64,000 nucleotides of DNA from Prosthecomicrobium sp. N25 (GCF_037203705.1 NZ_JBBCAT010000004.1:422422-486421); one strand, 5' to 3'; counted from the first letter of the stretch, positions 32,085-42,125 are shown. A program made the numbers and translations. The notes: generated by a model not told the origin, from the sequence alone.

Positions 32085-33332
32085 TCACAGCTTTTCTTCG
32101 CGCCGAGCGGCGCGCGCGGCTGCGACCTTTTCGGATGCGACCACGGCTTTCCCTCGGACGTAGATTTGCGTGACCTTCGGCGTCGTGTGACCGAGAAGCT
32201 TCTGCGCGTCCTCCACGCCAAGTCCGGCCTCGTCGACTTCGGATGCAGCGCCTGCGCGCGAGTCCCGATTCCAGACGTCGCGCGGGACGCCGGCGGCATC
32301 GGCGATCCGGCGCCAGTCCTTCGAGAACGTGAACCCCTGGAACGGCATGCCGGTCGCCTTGCTGACGACGACAGGGCCGACCCGGCTCTCGATCGGGATC
32401 CGCTCAAGCTCGGCCACCACGAGCGGCATCGACCGCAGGGCGTGAGTGACCTTCGCGCCCGTCTTACTCGTCTGCAGTGTCAGGACGAGGCTTGCGTGGA
32501 TGTCCTGCCAGACGAGTCCCGGCACCCATCGACGGGTCTTCGTCCGATAAGGCGAGCCGTCGTCCGCCGCGCAGGGTTCCCAAAGGCCGATCACGTCCGA
32601 CTGCCGCAGGCCGGTCTCGAACTGCAGGGCCTGTGCGAGCGCGATCTCTGGCCGGCCGACCTCGTGCGCCTTCCGGATCACGGCGACAACCTGCTCGAAC
32701 GAGATGAAGACGCGCCGGGGCGCCGGCTTCACGAACCGCATCCCGAGAAGGATCTCGTGCAGGCGCCGCGCGTGCGGGACCTCGGCGGCGGCACCGAACT
32801 TCATGATCGCGCGGACCCGCTTAATCAGACCGTGCGCCTTCCGGATGCCGCCGCCCTCGACCGAGTCTCGAGCCTGCCCATACCATCGATGGAAGTCGAG
32901 CACGCCGAGGGCGTCGAGCCGGCGCTCGCCCCATGCCCGGCGGATCACGCCGAGTTCCTGATCGTAATTCCGGCGCGTGTTCCATTTGGCGCCGTGGTAG
33001 GGCGAGGCCTCGTGCGTCTCATAGAGGTCGCACAGGCCGGCGATCGTCCCGCGGCGGACGCGAGGCTCCGCCTTCAACGAAAGCCACGCCTCGGCCCGCG
33101 CAAGCTCATCGCGGCACGCCTGTTCGATCAGCGGCCAGGTCGCCTCGTCGCGGATGTCGTAAACGAGGTTGACGGAGTGGGTCGCGTAGCCGGCCTGCAC
33201 GAGGCGGATCGGGCATCGCCACAAAAGGCGGAAGGACCCGTCCGCGCGAGGGATCACCTTAAGGCCGCGCGCGTTTACCTTTGGCTGTTCTTGGCGCATG
33301 GGGGGTATCACTCCCGTCCGGTCGTTGTGCAA
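32085..33332 (-). CDS. tyrosine recombinase / phage integrase
   Basis: A 415-residue site-specific recombinase. The catalytic Arg is in ETGLRQSDVIGL. The second box reads RDSRAGAASE, with Arg where the usual His-x-x-Arg has His. The C-terminal LLGHTTPKVTQIYVRG supplies the His and the nucleophilic Tyr. The N-terminal ~170 residues include a SAM-like core-binding domain. It faces tRNA-Arg and ends 65 bp from it, the usual layout for tRNA-integrated elements. An alternative start at 33299 (MRQEQPKVN) is possible. The gene looks intact. Confidence 0.92.
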   Translation of the reverse strand: MHNDRTGVIPPMRQEQPKVNARGLKVIPRADGSFRLLWRCPIRLVQAGYATHSVNLVYDIRDEATWPLIEQACRDELARAEAWLSLKAEPRVRRGTIAGLCDLYETHEASPYHGAKWNTRRNYDQELGVIRRAWGERRLDALGVLDFHRWYGQARDSVEGGGIRKAHGLIKRVRAIMKFGAAAEVPHARRLHEILLGMRFVKPAPRRVFISFEQVVAVIRKAHEVGRPEIALAQALQFETGLRQSDVIGLWEPCAADDGSPYRTKTRRWVPGLVWQDIHASLVLTLQTSKTGAKVTHALRSMPLVVAELERIPIESRVGPVVVSKATGMPFQGFTFSKDWRRIADAAGVPRDVWNRDSRAGAASEVDEAGLGVEDAQKLLGHTTPKVTQIYVRGKAVVASEKVAAARAARREEKL

Positions 33333-34278
33333 TGATCTCGGTCCCCGCCGGACAATACTGGGTGTATCCGAAACCTCCTCATCGTAGTATTAATACCAGA
33401 AAACTCAAATCGAAATTGAGGCGAATGATGATAAAGAAGTAACCTCGTAATAATTCAGACATGGGTGATGTGTCCGTCGTTTATTGATTGCCCCCTTTGC
33501 CTTGGGCAATCGTAAGCGACTATACGTACCGTTGGCAGGCCAGAGGAGTTGGATGTCGACTCTTTTCCGCAGCACGGAGGTCATGAGCGTTAGTGCGGGG
33601 ACCGGTGCGCGTTCATCGAAATTCCACGCGAATCATTCTCCTGACACGAGTACCCGCTTTCAAACTCTAGTTTTGCTACCGGGAACCAAGCCAGTTTGAA
33701 GCTGGTGCAATCGGGTCGCTTGTAGGCCGCGCCGACAATCCACAGGAAATTTAGATCCAGGCCCCGAAAAGTTCATTCGTCGGGAAGCCAGGTCCGCTTC
33801 ACAGACTGTGTAATTCATTAGAATATCATAATATAAAAAACCTAACAAGGTGCCGTCCGAAATTCAGTTGATTTCCTCACTATAGCTAGAACTCCCAGTT
33901 AAGTTCGGCTCACCTGCTCCAGACACGTTTATACACGTTTTGTGAAGTCTTTCTTAGTGCTTAAGGTCAAGCTTCAAAATTGAAATGCATCAGAGATTGT
34001 GGTGACGCGTTTGCGCAACTCCAATCGCTGCGGCCAAAGTTCGCCGGGCTCTGGGCGTAACGCTCAGACTTTTCCTGCTCACCAAGTACAAGGGCGAACG
34101 CTATGACGCGAGTAAAGAGGTATTACGCGGAGAATGACTGGAAATACGAAAAAAATAAAATGATGCATTGAAGACACCAACCTTAATTGCCTCATGCCCG
34201 GCAAAAGTACAGAGGACGGAAAGCGAAAGGCTTTCTTGATTGCGCATTGTCCGTGGTGCCGAACATAAAACTCATCAC
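33333..34278. other. gene-poor, AT-richer region between integrase and replication gene
   Basis: 946 bp without a credible gene; short frames lack ribosome sites and similarity. Base composition falls well below that of the backbone. It probably holds divergent promoters and, in the original phage, regulatory sites. I see no clear repressor gene. Confidence 0.5.
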
Positions 34279-36585
34279 ATGTTGGGGTTTGTCGTGAACG
34301 ATCTGATGAGAAAGCAGCTGATCGCTGGCGTTAACGAATTTCGTCGACGCGCCTACGAAAACGGGTTTCAGCCGATCCCGGTCCGGACTGGCGAGAAGGT
34401 CCCGGCCCGCCCTGGTTGGCAGTACACGGACGGCGTGATTCCGGCGACCATCACGACCACGAACACCGGCATCCTGTGCCGCGGCCTGCGCGCGGTCGAC
34501 ATCGACGTCGACGATCCGGAGCACGTCACCGAGGTCGTCGGCATCCTGCGCGAGGTCGCCGGCCTCTCGATCGCGCGGGTTCGTGGCGACAGTCCGCGCG
34601 CCCTGTTCGTCTTCACCGCGCCGCCTGGCGAGGCGCCGGCGAAGCGGATCATCAAGCTCGGCGCGGTCGGCAAGGTCGGAATCCTCGGCGACGGGCAACA
34701 GTTCGTCGCACATGGCGTGCACCCTGACGGCGCCCCGTTCGAGTGGCCGTCCGGATCGCCGGCGACGGTCACGCGCGACGAACTCCCGATCCTCGACGAG
34801 CTCGCCGAGGACGAACTCGAGACTCGCCTTCTCGCGAAATTCAACGTCGGGCAGGCGCCCACGCCGGCCCCGAGCCCGCCGGCCAGGTCGTCGCTTCCCT
34901 TGCCCGCCGGGCGCGACGAGAAGCGGATCGACTCCTACCTCTCGAACGCGATCGAGGGCGAGGCCGAGGCCGTCCGCTCGGCGCCGAAGGGCGGGCGGAA
35001 CAACCAGCTGAACGCCTCGGCCGTGAAGCTCGGGCACTACGTCGCCGGCGGGCACCTGCCCGAGTCGCACGTCGTCGCCGTCCTGTCGGCCGCAGCTGCG
35101 TCCGCCGGGCTCGACCCGGTCGAGACGGCGAAGACGATCCGGTCCGGCCTCGCCGCGGGCATGCGGACGCCCAAGGACCCGCCGCTGCCGGCGGCGGACA
35201 TCGACCCCGAGTTCGTCGCCGTGGTCGACAAGCTGCAGGCCTTGTTCTCGGCGCAACTGTTCGACGAGGACACCGGCGAGGTCGCGGACATCGGCGAGGA
35301 CCTGCCAGCCGAAGCTTGGACGACCGCGCCGCCCCTGGCGGGCCGGTACGAGGTCCCTGACGAGCTCACGCGACCGCCGGGGCTCGTCGGGCGCCTCGTC
35401 GACTGGATCACGGACTCGAACCGGTTCCCGTGCCGCGCCCTCGCCCTCGGCGCCGCCCTGACGATCGTCGGCACGGTCGCTGGGCGCCAGTGCGGGACGC
35501 CCACGGGGGCGGGCACGCACCTGTACGTCCTCGCCCTCGCGCCGACCGGCGTCGGCAAGAACCATCCCGCGCAGTGCATCGCTCGTGCGATGGACTCGGC
35601 CCTGCTCGGGCACCTGCTCGGGCCGGACGACTTCGCCTCGGGGACCGCCCTATACAAGGTCCTGGCCGACACGCCGCTCGCCCTGTGCACGATGGACGAG
35701 TTCGGCGTTTTCCTCGCCCGCATCAATAACAAGCGCGCCGGCGGGCACGAGCAGGCCATGTCAGGCGTGTTGCGCAAGGCGTGGGGCAACTCGTTCGCCA
35801 GGATGACGACGCCGTCCTATGCCTCGATCCAGGCGCAGACGATCTACGGGCCCGCCCTGTCGATCTATGCGACCTCGACGCCCGAAGAGTTCTATCGGTC
35901 GCTCGCCTCGGCCGACGTGCACAACGGCCTGCTTAATCGCTTCCTGCTCCTGTCGACCGAGCAGAAGGCGCGCCCGGTCAAGCCGGCCATCGGGGGCGAC
36001 GTGCCCGACGACATCCGCGACGGGCTCGCGCGCCTCTTCTATGCCTCGGGCGAGATGTCGGCGAGCGGAATCCACAAGGGCCCCTGCAAGGCGCCGGCGC
36101 GGGTCGTGCAGTGGGGCACGGACGCCGAGGCGATGTTCGAGGCCTTCGCAGAAGAGGTCGCGACCATCATCGACGAGGACACGGGCACGGGCGCATTCTT
36201 CGCCCGCACGGCCGAGATGGCGGTCCGGATCGCTACCATCGTCGCCCTCGGCCGCGACCCGCACGCCTTCGTGACCGTCGAGGACATGCAGTTCGGGATT
36301 GAGGTCGCGCGCTGGTCGGCAGAGGCGATGCGGACGCAGGCGCTCGAACACATGGCCGAGTCCGAGGCGCAGGCGCTCGCATTGCGCATCCTCCGAATCG
36401 TGCGGAAGGCGGGCGGCGAAATTACGCGGGCCGGCCTTCTGAGGGCACTGAATCATGTCGCCCGTAAACGGGATATTAACGACGCCATGGATGGGCTTCG
36501 GGAGGCCGGCCAGATCGCGCAAGTCGCTGACCGCACGCCGGGTGCCAAGGGGCGGACGCCCGTAGTCTACAAGCTTTTGCGGTAG
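34279..36585 (+). CDS. phage replication protein: prim-pol plus DUF3987-type helicase
   Basis: A 768-residue protein. Residues ~1-190 form a bifunctional primase/polymerase-type domain (GFQPIPVRTGEKVPARPGW, a VDIDVDDPE acidic motif, and GQQFVAHGVHPDG). Residues ~350-650 resemble a DUF3987-type ATPase with a Walker A-like APTGVGKNHP, in which Asn replaces the usual Ser/Thr, and an acidic LCTMDEFGVFL. A C-terminal winged-helix-like tail ends at LLR. A TTG at 34240 could extend it, and the ATG at 34303 is a third option. It probably initiates element replication, with the repeat cluster at 37.3 kb as a candidate origin. Confidence 0.8.
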   Translation: MLGFVVNDLMRKQLIAGVNEFRRRAYENGFQPIPVRTGEKVPARPGWQYTDGVIPATITTTNTGILCRGLRAVDIDVDDPEHVTEVVGILREVAGLSIARVRGDSPRALFVFTAPPGEAPAKRIIKLGAVGKVGILGDGQQFVAHGVHPDGAPFEWPSGSPATVTRDELPILDELAEDELETRLLAKFNVGQAPTPAPSPPARSSLPLPAGRDEKRIDSYLSNAIEGEAEAVRSAPKGGRNNQLNASAVKLGHYVAGGHLPESHVVAVLSAAAASAGLDPVETAKTIRSGLAAGMRTPKDPPLPAADIDPEFVAVVDKLQALFSAQLFDEDTGEVADIGEDLPAEAWTTAPPLAGRYEVPDELTRPPGLVGRLVDWITDSNRFPCRALALGAALTIVGTVAGRQCGTPTGAGTHLYVLALAPTGVGKNHPAQCIARAMDSALLGHLLGPDDFASGTALYKVLADTPLALCTMDEFGVFLARINNKRAGGHEQAMSGVLRKAWGNSFARMTTPSYASIQAQTIYGPALSIYATSTPEEFYRSLASADVHNGLLNRFLLLSTEQKARPVKPAIGGDVPDDIRDGLARLFYASGEMSASGIHKGPCKAPARVVQWGTDAEAMFEAFAEEVATIIDEDTGTGAFFARTAEMAVRIATIVALGRDPHAFVTVEDMQFGIEVARWSAEAMRTQALEHMAESEAQALALRILRIVRKAGGEITRAGLLRALNHVARKRDINDAMDGLREAGQIAQVADRTPGAKGRTPVVYKLLR

Positions 36586-36705
36586 CCCTCCCGGTAGGCC
36601 TCGGCGAGCAGGACCGGCGTCGGGCGGGGGTCTTCGCGCCCCGCTCGACGTCGAACGAGTGTTGGCGCCCGATGTCGAGGCAGCTAGCGAAGTGCGCCTG
36701 TGTTA
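36567..36705 (-). pseudogene. fragment of a small helix-turn-helix regulator
   Basis: On the minus strand LTQAHFASCLDIGRQ and the adjoining FDVERGAKTP read like an XRE-type HTH (TQxxFAxxLDIGRxTLxxxERG). The C-terminal LLAEAYREGYRKSL is in another frame, so a frameshift separates the two. No start codon is visible. It overlaps the 3' end of the replication gene by 19 bp. Confidence 0.35.
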
Positions 36706-37284
36706 AGCAGGGTTGTTGCGTGGGGGGCGGAGCTTGCCGGTGATTAGCGGTAAGGACTTCCCTGGTGGGCGCGCTATATTGTCCTCGTCGCACGCGAACT
36801 CGCACTGTGGACGGTTAAGGGCGGCGCCTGGTTCTCCCCACAGAAATCGCCGTTCTCGATTACAAAACGCCATTCCTCTTGGGCTGACTGGCTCTTAGAT
36901 GACATAGGCGCCCACTTAGACGCACCCCGGATCGGCCTTCGACTCACGGCGGCCTGGAACTCGCCGAACGCCATCAGGAGCGTGCCCGGTCGGACGGGTT
37001 CAGATGGGCCGGTTGGGAAGGGCATCGTTTTTATGCTGCCCGGAATGACCCGCGTCTCGCCCTTCGCTGGCCGGCCTTTGGGATATCGAGTGCGCCACGG
37101 AACCGAACCCCACGGCAAGGCCGTGTTCCTCATGCTTCACACAGGGCCTCACGGGCGTCGTCGGGTGCTTCGCGCTAGGTCATGGGCACGTATTGCGCTC
37201 CTTTCGTTGCGGGATTTCCGTTGCTTCCAACGACGCGCTGTGCAGACGATATTTGTAGCCTCAGGCGACATTTTCGGGCCTGCA
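36706..37284. other. gene-free stretch
   Basis: No ORF with recognisable sequence or a good ribosome site. It leads into the repeat cluster. Confidence 0.45.
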
Positions 37285-37519
37285 TTCTTTCGCGCAGATT
37301 TCATTCTTTCGCGGACCTCGCACGGGGCGTGTTCACAGCACGTGTGAATTCTTTCGTATTCTTTCGTCAGGCGGAAACGAAAGAACGGAGCTATAATCAT
37401 ATAATAATATCATATATATAACTCATTCTTTCGTTTCTTTCGTCACTCCCTCCATCCAGATGTTTTTCTTCACGTTCTGTGTAGTTCCTTCTCTCCCTCT
37501 TAGGGCGGCGACGAAAGAA
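37285..37519. repeat. TTCTTTCG repeat cluster flanking an AT-rich core
   Basis: Six direct copies of TTCTTTCG (37285, 37304, 37349, 37359, 37426, 37435), five of them extended to ATTCTTTCG. Two inverted copies, CGAAAGAA, are at 37378 and 37512. Between the copies at 37385-37425 lies a stretch made almost wholly of A and T. Repeated boxes beside an AT-rich core near a replication gene resemble an iteron-type origin, but a regulator array is equally possible. Confidence 0.7.
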
Positions 37520-37645
37520 CGAAGGAATTGCTCGCGTGCAAGATCTGGCTCGCACAACCGAACCCGAATCGGCCATGGTGCGTGTCGACACCGGGCGACA
37601 GGCTCCCGACCGTCCGTCTACTCACCGGACACGAGGTCGGGACAC

Positions 37646-38221
37646 ATGGCACGAGGACGACCCCGCAAGGCGGGCAAGCGATACCCTTCCGGCGACAGGA
37701 TCACGAAGGCCGAGCCCGCCGACCAGGTCGGGCTCGAAGCGCGATGCCGTCACTTCGGCATCTCGAAGAAACTCGCCAGGGACGCCCGGGTCGGTTCCCT
37801 CGCCGGTCGGCTCCTGCTCGGCGAGCGGATCACCTTCGCGCAGTTCGACACCGGGCAGAAGTTCCGCGACACCCGGCTCGCGTTCCTGAGCCTCGTCGGC
37901 GCGCCAGGGCTCCCGGCGAACACCGCGGCCGAGGACGGGCAGGCCTGCGGCGCGTGCGGCGCCGAGGTCCCGTGCGAGGCCTGCGCCGAGGAACGGAAGG
38001 CCAGGTTCCGCGATCGATGGTTCAAGGTCTGCGCCGCCGTGCAGGCGGACGAACTCAATGCCCACATGCGGGTCGTCTGGTTCGAGAACTGGCGCGACGA
38101 GTTCGAGCCCCGCCTCGTGGCTGGCCTGTCATCGCTCGTCGCGCACTTCGGGCTCGAATCCGACGAGGCCGTCAACACCCGGCGTGGAAGGTCAAGGACG
38201 TGGCAAAGCGAACCGGCTTGA
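37646..38221 (+). CDS. phage protein upstream of HNH nuclease, function unknown
   Basis: A 191-residue protein. It begins MARGRPRKAGKRYPSG, a basic start typical of phage packaging-region proteins. Its middle has a cysteine cluster (CGACGAEVPCEAC), possibly a small zinc knuckle. Helical segments in the C-terminal half could form a small-terminase-like fold, but I cannot assign one. The start is chosen for the typical N-terminus. It lies directly upstream of the HNH gene, where small terminase genes are common. Confidence 0.6.
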   Translation: MARGRPRKAGKRYPSGDRITKAEPADQVGLEARCRHFGISKKLARDARVGSLAGRLLLGERITFAQFDTGQKFRDTRLAFLSLVGAPGLPANTAAEDGQACGACGAEVPCEACAEERKARFRDRWFKVCAAVQADELNAHMRVVWFENWRDEFEPRLVAGLSSLVAHFGLESDEAVNTRRGRSRTWQSEPA

Positions 38222-38258
38222 CACGACCCGCGCACATCACCGATCAGTTGGGAAATTC

Positions 38259-38774
38259 ATGCTGGTCTTCGTGTCACTGCAGGGTAGGGAAGCGGCCATC
38301 CCGGCGGGTTCAAACCTCGCATGTAGACGGTTCGAGTGTGACCTCAAACCCGCACTTCGCAGCAGGTACCCGAGGCGCAGGGACAGTCGGTCGGTTGAGG
38401 CCGAGGCCTATCCCCGACTATACCGCACCGCTCGATGGCAGAGCATCCGTGACGCCCAACTGCGGGCCGAACCCCTGTGTCGCTTCTGTGCAGCGCAAGG
38501 GCGAGTGACCGCCGCACGCATCGTCGACCACGTCGAGCCCCACAAGGGCGACCCGATCGCCTTCTACTGCTCGCCCCTGCAATCCCTCTGCGACCCGTGC
38601 CATAGCCGAACGAAGCAGGGCATCGAGCGGCGAGGCTACGACACGACCCCCGGCCTCGACGGATGGCCGATCGACCCTGCGCACCCGGCGAACCGAGGCT
38701 GGGCCATGGCAACGGTCGTCCTGCTCGCCCTGTTCGCTGTCCTCGTCGCCCTCATCCTCGTCGAGGCTTGGTAG
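38259..38774 (+). CDS. HNH endonuclease with C-terminal hydrophobic tail
   Basis: A 171-residue protein. The HNH core is visible: LCRFCAAQG (first zinc Cys pair), RIVDHVEPHKGD (catalytic DH) and LCDPCHSRTK (second pair and final His). Such nucleases assist phage DNA packaging beside terminase. The last ~22 residues form one strong transmembrane helix, which is odd for this family and may reflect read-through into, or fusion with, a small membrane protein (internal ATG at 38706). The first ~50 residues are poorly conserved in appearance, so the true start may be later. Confidence 0.75.
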   Translation: MLVFVSLQGREAAIPAGSNLACRRFECDLKPALRSRYPRRRDSRSVEAEAYPRLYRTARWQSIRDAQLRAEPLCRFCAAQGRVTAARIVDHVEPHKGDPIAFYCSPLQSLCDPCHSRTKQGIERRGYDTTPGLDGWPIDPAHPANRGWAMATVVLLALFAVLVALILVEAW

Positions 38775-39333
38775 GACCCTGCGCCCCCGTCGCAGGCTGA
38801 CCGGGCCGCCTCGGGCTCGACCGCCCCCCGGCGGGCCTGGGGCGGTCACGGCGCCCCTCTGAGACCTGCCAGGGCAGGGTAGGGGGGGGCCTCGAAGTTT
38901 GGGGCTGGGACGCCCCTGACCGGCGCGGGGCGTTTACGCGTGACGCCGCAGATCAGGGCTTCCTTTTCTGGACCGAGTTCTGCTGGGCGCCCACACAGGA
39001 CGTTTTCGCGAGTTGCGGGGCCTCGCGTCTGAATGCCCCGCGCTGATCCGGATCCCTTCGGCGCAGAAGATCGAGCCTCACAAGCACCGCGCGTTCAGCC
39101 GCCCGCCGCTCGAGGGCAAGAGCATCTGAATGGACCGTGCCCCCATCAGACGCATTGCCGGTGAGATCGCCAGGAGCCTGGAGGAGTTCGCGGTCTTGCA
39201 GGGCTTCGAACAAGGAGGTTTGTGCGGCAGCCACGGACGGGTCGCGATGCTCAGCAGCCAGCACCTGTCACTGCCGAATCAGTTCTCCCCAGAAGTTGGA
39301 GTGGGCCCCTTGGCCCGGACAGTCGGGGGGCAA
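38775..39333. other. unassigned region before IS21 debris
   Basis: No recognised gene. A G8 tract lies at 38882-38889. A minus-strand frame of 103 codons (38953-39264) has no recognisable family. Large terminase and portal genes, expected here in an intact phage, are absent. Confidence 0.4.
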
Positions 39334-40215
39334 ATGATGATCCTGGATCTGTACCGGCAAGGCCCGTCGGTGTCGGCGATCGCCGGCGGACGGATAGCGA
39401 CCGCAAGACCGTTCGCAAGTACATCGAGCGCGGCTTGGAGGCTCCGGCCTACGGATCGCGCTCACCGCGGGCCACCGCGCCCGATCCCTTCACGGCCTAC
39501 CTGCGTGTACGCGTTCTCAAGATGCCGCGCGCCCTGGAGGCGCTCGATCATGTGGTCCGGCGGCTCGAGCAGGGCGAACTCTCCGCCCTGGAAGCCATCG
39601 ACGCCCTACTCGCCGAGGAGTGACCCTGCGCGAGAACAGCCGCATCAAGCCCGCGCTGCGCACGGGCCGCCTCGCCACCATCAAGACCATCAGGGGCTTT
39701 GACTTCTCCTTCCAGCCATCGCTCGACCCCGACCGGATCCTGGCGCTCGCCGGGCTCGGCTCCGTCCAACGCGCCGAAGTCGTCCACTTCCTCGGCCCGC
39801 CCGGTACCGGCAAGAGCCACCTGGGCGCCGCCCTCGGCGTCGAAGGCGTCAAGGCAGGACGAAGCGTCTACTTCACCACCCTCGCCGACCTCATCACCGC
39901 GCTCGCACGCTCCGAGCGCGAGGGTAGGCTCGCCGAGCGCCTCCGCTTCTTCTGTCGCCCGAGCCTCCTCGTCGTCGATGAGATCGGTTACCTGCCCGTC
40001 GTCCCCGGCGGCGGCACCTCTTGTTCCAGCTTGTCAACGCTCGCTACGAACGAGGCGCCATGATCCCTACCTCCAGCCGCGGCTTCGCTGAATAGGGCGA
40101 GGTCTTCGGAGGTACCGTCGTCGCCACCGCCCTCCTGGACCGCCTGCTCCACCACGCCGTTGTCGACCAGATCGAAGGCTCCAGCTGCCGACTGCGCCAC
40201 CGAGAGCTCCTGAAC
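39334..40215 (+). pseudogene. IS21-family remnant (istA start fused to frameshifted istB)
   Basis: The start at 39334 (MMILDLYRQG) then, after a frameshift near 39390, TVRKYIERGLEAPAYG match the N-terminus of an IstA transposase. The sequence then jumps to istB, with HVVRRLEQGELSALEAIDAL. A second frameshift leads to RIKPALRTGRLATIKTI, Walker A GPPGTGKSHLG and Walker B LLVVDEIGYL, and a third near 40015 precedes the ending RLLHHAVVDQIEGSS. Most of istA is deleted, so it cannot transpose. Confidence 0.8.
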
Positions 40216-40640
40216 GCGAGATCGCAAGCGCCGACCACGACATCGCCGCCATCATCCGCGCCTACGAGGGCCTCGGCCGCCGCGCCGCCCTCCTGAAATC
40301 GATCCCCCGCCTCGTCCCGGTCACCGTGACTACCTTGATCGCCCTCATGCCCGCACTCGGACGGCTCGACCAAGGCTGCGGCCGCACTCGCAGGCCTCGC
40401 CGGCTTCAATCGCGATAGCGGGCAGTTCCGCGGGCAACGCAGCATCCACGGCGGCCGTAAGCGCGTCCGAGACGCCCTCTACATGCCCGCTAACGCCGCC
40501 ATCAAATCCCGATGCCCGCTTCACCGACTTCCACACGCAACTCGTCGAACGCGGAAAAGTGTTGATGCAGGCCCTCATCGCCGTCGACGGGAAGCTCCTC
40601 ATCACCGCCAACGCCGTGCCCAGAAATGCTGCCCTCTACC
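40216..40640 (+). pseudogene. IS110-family transposase 3' remnant
   Basis: Broken frames match the C-terminal half of IS110 transposases: RRAALLKSIPRLVPVT, TLIALMPALGRLD, then in another frame FNRDSGQFRGQRSIHGG and ALYMPANAAI. Several frameshifts and no 5' part. Confidence 0.7.
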
Positions 40641-40978
40641 TTAGCTAACTGCGACCCTACAGTTACCGGCAGCACGCTCGTCTTCTTCGCCGCGATTCTC
40701 CGCAAGGTGGCCGCCGAGGACCCGACCCTGGCCGCGCTCGCCGACCCGTTCGCCCTCATGCGCGAACTCGAGACCGCCGGGGCCGCTTGACGATTGAACG
40801 ATATTTACTCATCGGCGTAGGCCCGCCGGTGCGCTCGCGACGGGCGAGTCTGGGCTCCGAAGTCCCATCGGCGCCGCACCGGGATGGTGCGCGGCGATCG
40901 GCTTCGCTAGCCCTCCCTGCCCGACCACTGATCGCTTTCCCGCTTGGTGTCGCCGTGTCCGATGTTTCCCGTCTAGAC
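40641..40978. other. unassigned debris
   Basis: A helical tail (RKVAAEDPTLAALADPFALM...) ends in a stop at 40790. I cannot assign it. The rest shows no gene. Confidence 0.4.
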
Positions 40979-41626
40979 ATGAAGCTCTCCGGCGAATTCC
41001 CGTTTGAAGCCGGCGAGTTTTCCGATATGGCGCCGTCTTTGGCCACCTGAACGCCTCTGGCCACGTGATCGCCAAGGGAACGCTCCAGGGCCCCGCGCGA
41101 CTGGCAGAAGGCCGGGGAGCTGCCTGCCGATGCTCCTGCCGCTCGGCGGGTTCATGGACTGTCCGGGCGACATCTTGTCGGTCGGGCGGTGGACCGGCAT
41201 GGAGAGGACGCGAACGGCCTCCGCGTCACTAACCGGCTCTCCGTCCGGGGCGCGGAACGCGACTAGTACGTGTTCGAGAAGCTCAAGCCCGGCGAGCTCG
41301 ACGGGCTCTCGGTCGGCTACCGGGCGAAGAACCTCACGCTCGGGACGAACGACGGTGAGCCCCGGCGGACCCTCGAAGCCGCAACCTCCTCGAGGTCTCG
41401 ATCGTCACCTTCCCAGCCAATGGCAAGGCCCGGGTCGCGGAAGTGAGGTCGATTGGCCGGCGGAACTACGAGTGCTTCCTGAAGGCCGCGGGCTCTCGGG
41501 GCGGCTCGCCACCAAGCTGGCTAGCGCTTGGCCGGCCGACCCCTTCACTAATCCGGACAACGACGCAGCGTCCGCGCTCCTGACGTTCATCAAGGCCGCG
41601 GGGCGAACTCACGAAAGGGCTCTGAC
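40979..41626 (+). pseudogene. HK97-type prohead protease, multiply frameshifted
   Basis: Start MKLSGEFPFEAGEF at 40979. After frameshifts come FGHLNASGHVIAKGT, DGLSVGYRAKNLTLG and LLEVSIVTFPANGKARV, which are hallmarks of the phage prohead protease (S78 type) that cleaves scaffold and capsid. The C-terminal NYECFLKAAGLSGRLATKLA follows. At least four frame changes make it non-functional. It marks the head-gene region of a former prophage. Confidence 0.8.
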
Positions 41627-41628
41627 CA

Positions 41629-42125
41629 TGGACATCAGAATTTGCCGACCGGTTCGGCGGATATCACGCCAAAGACGAAGTCCGCCCCGACGGCATCCGC
41701 GCGGCGATCGACGCCCAGCGAGATGAACGCGAGGAGGTCGATGTGCGCCTGAACCGGGCCGGCCTGTCCGCCCGTGCCGGCGACTCCAGCGGGAGGCCGA
41801 GGCCGCCCTCGCGACCTCACTGTCATGGGGCGACGAGACCGAACTAAAGGGGACGAGCATCGATCCGATCCGGACGGCGGCCTCTTGGTGCGCTCCCTCC
41901 CCGCCACGACGATCATCCTGCGCCTCTTCGACGTCTCGCCGATGTGCCGGATCACCCGGAACGCGATACCTCAACCCCAACATGTAAGGAGATAGATTTC
42001 GCGCAGAATGCCGAGGCTTCGTGGGTTGGGCGAGATCGCGGTGCGGCCGAGGACGTCGACGCCACAGAGTCGGAATATCTTGATCCCGGTGCAAGTGAGA
42101 TCCCATCCCATTGCCGCAGATTGTG
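41629..42125 (+). pseudogene. HK97-type major capsid protein, degraded
   Basis: Directly after the prohead protease. Frames give EFADRFGGYHAKDEVRPDG and IDAQRDEREEVDVRLNR (scaffold-like delta domain), then SDPDGGLLV and IILRLFDVSPMCRI, then ASWVGRDRGAAEDVD. These follow the order of HK97 capsid proteins. Several frameshifts occur and the C-terminal half is missing. Confidence 0.65.

Noticed and set aside
38329..38337. GGTTCGAGT, matching part of the tRNA-Arg T-arm, as a possible right attachment site
   Set aside because: Only nine bases match and the flanks differ; too short for an att core.
38953..39264. 103-codon minus-strand frame as a gene
   Set aside because: No recognisable family and no clear ribosome site; left as unassigned.
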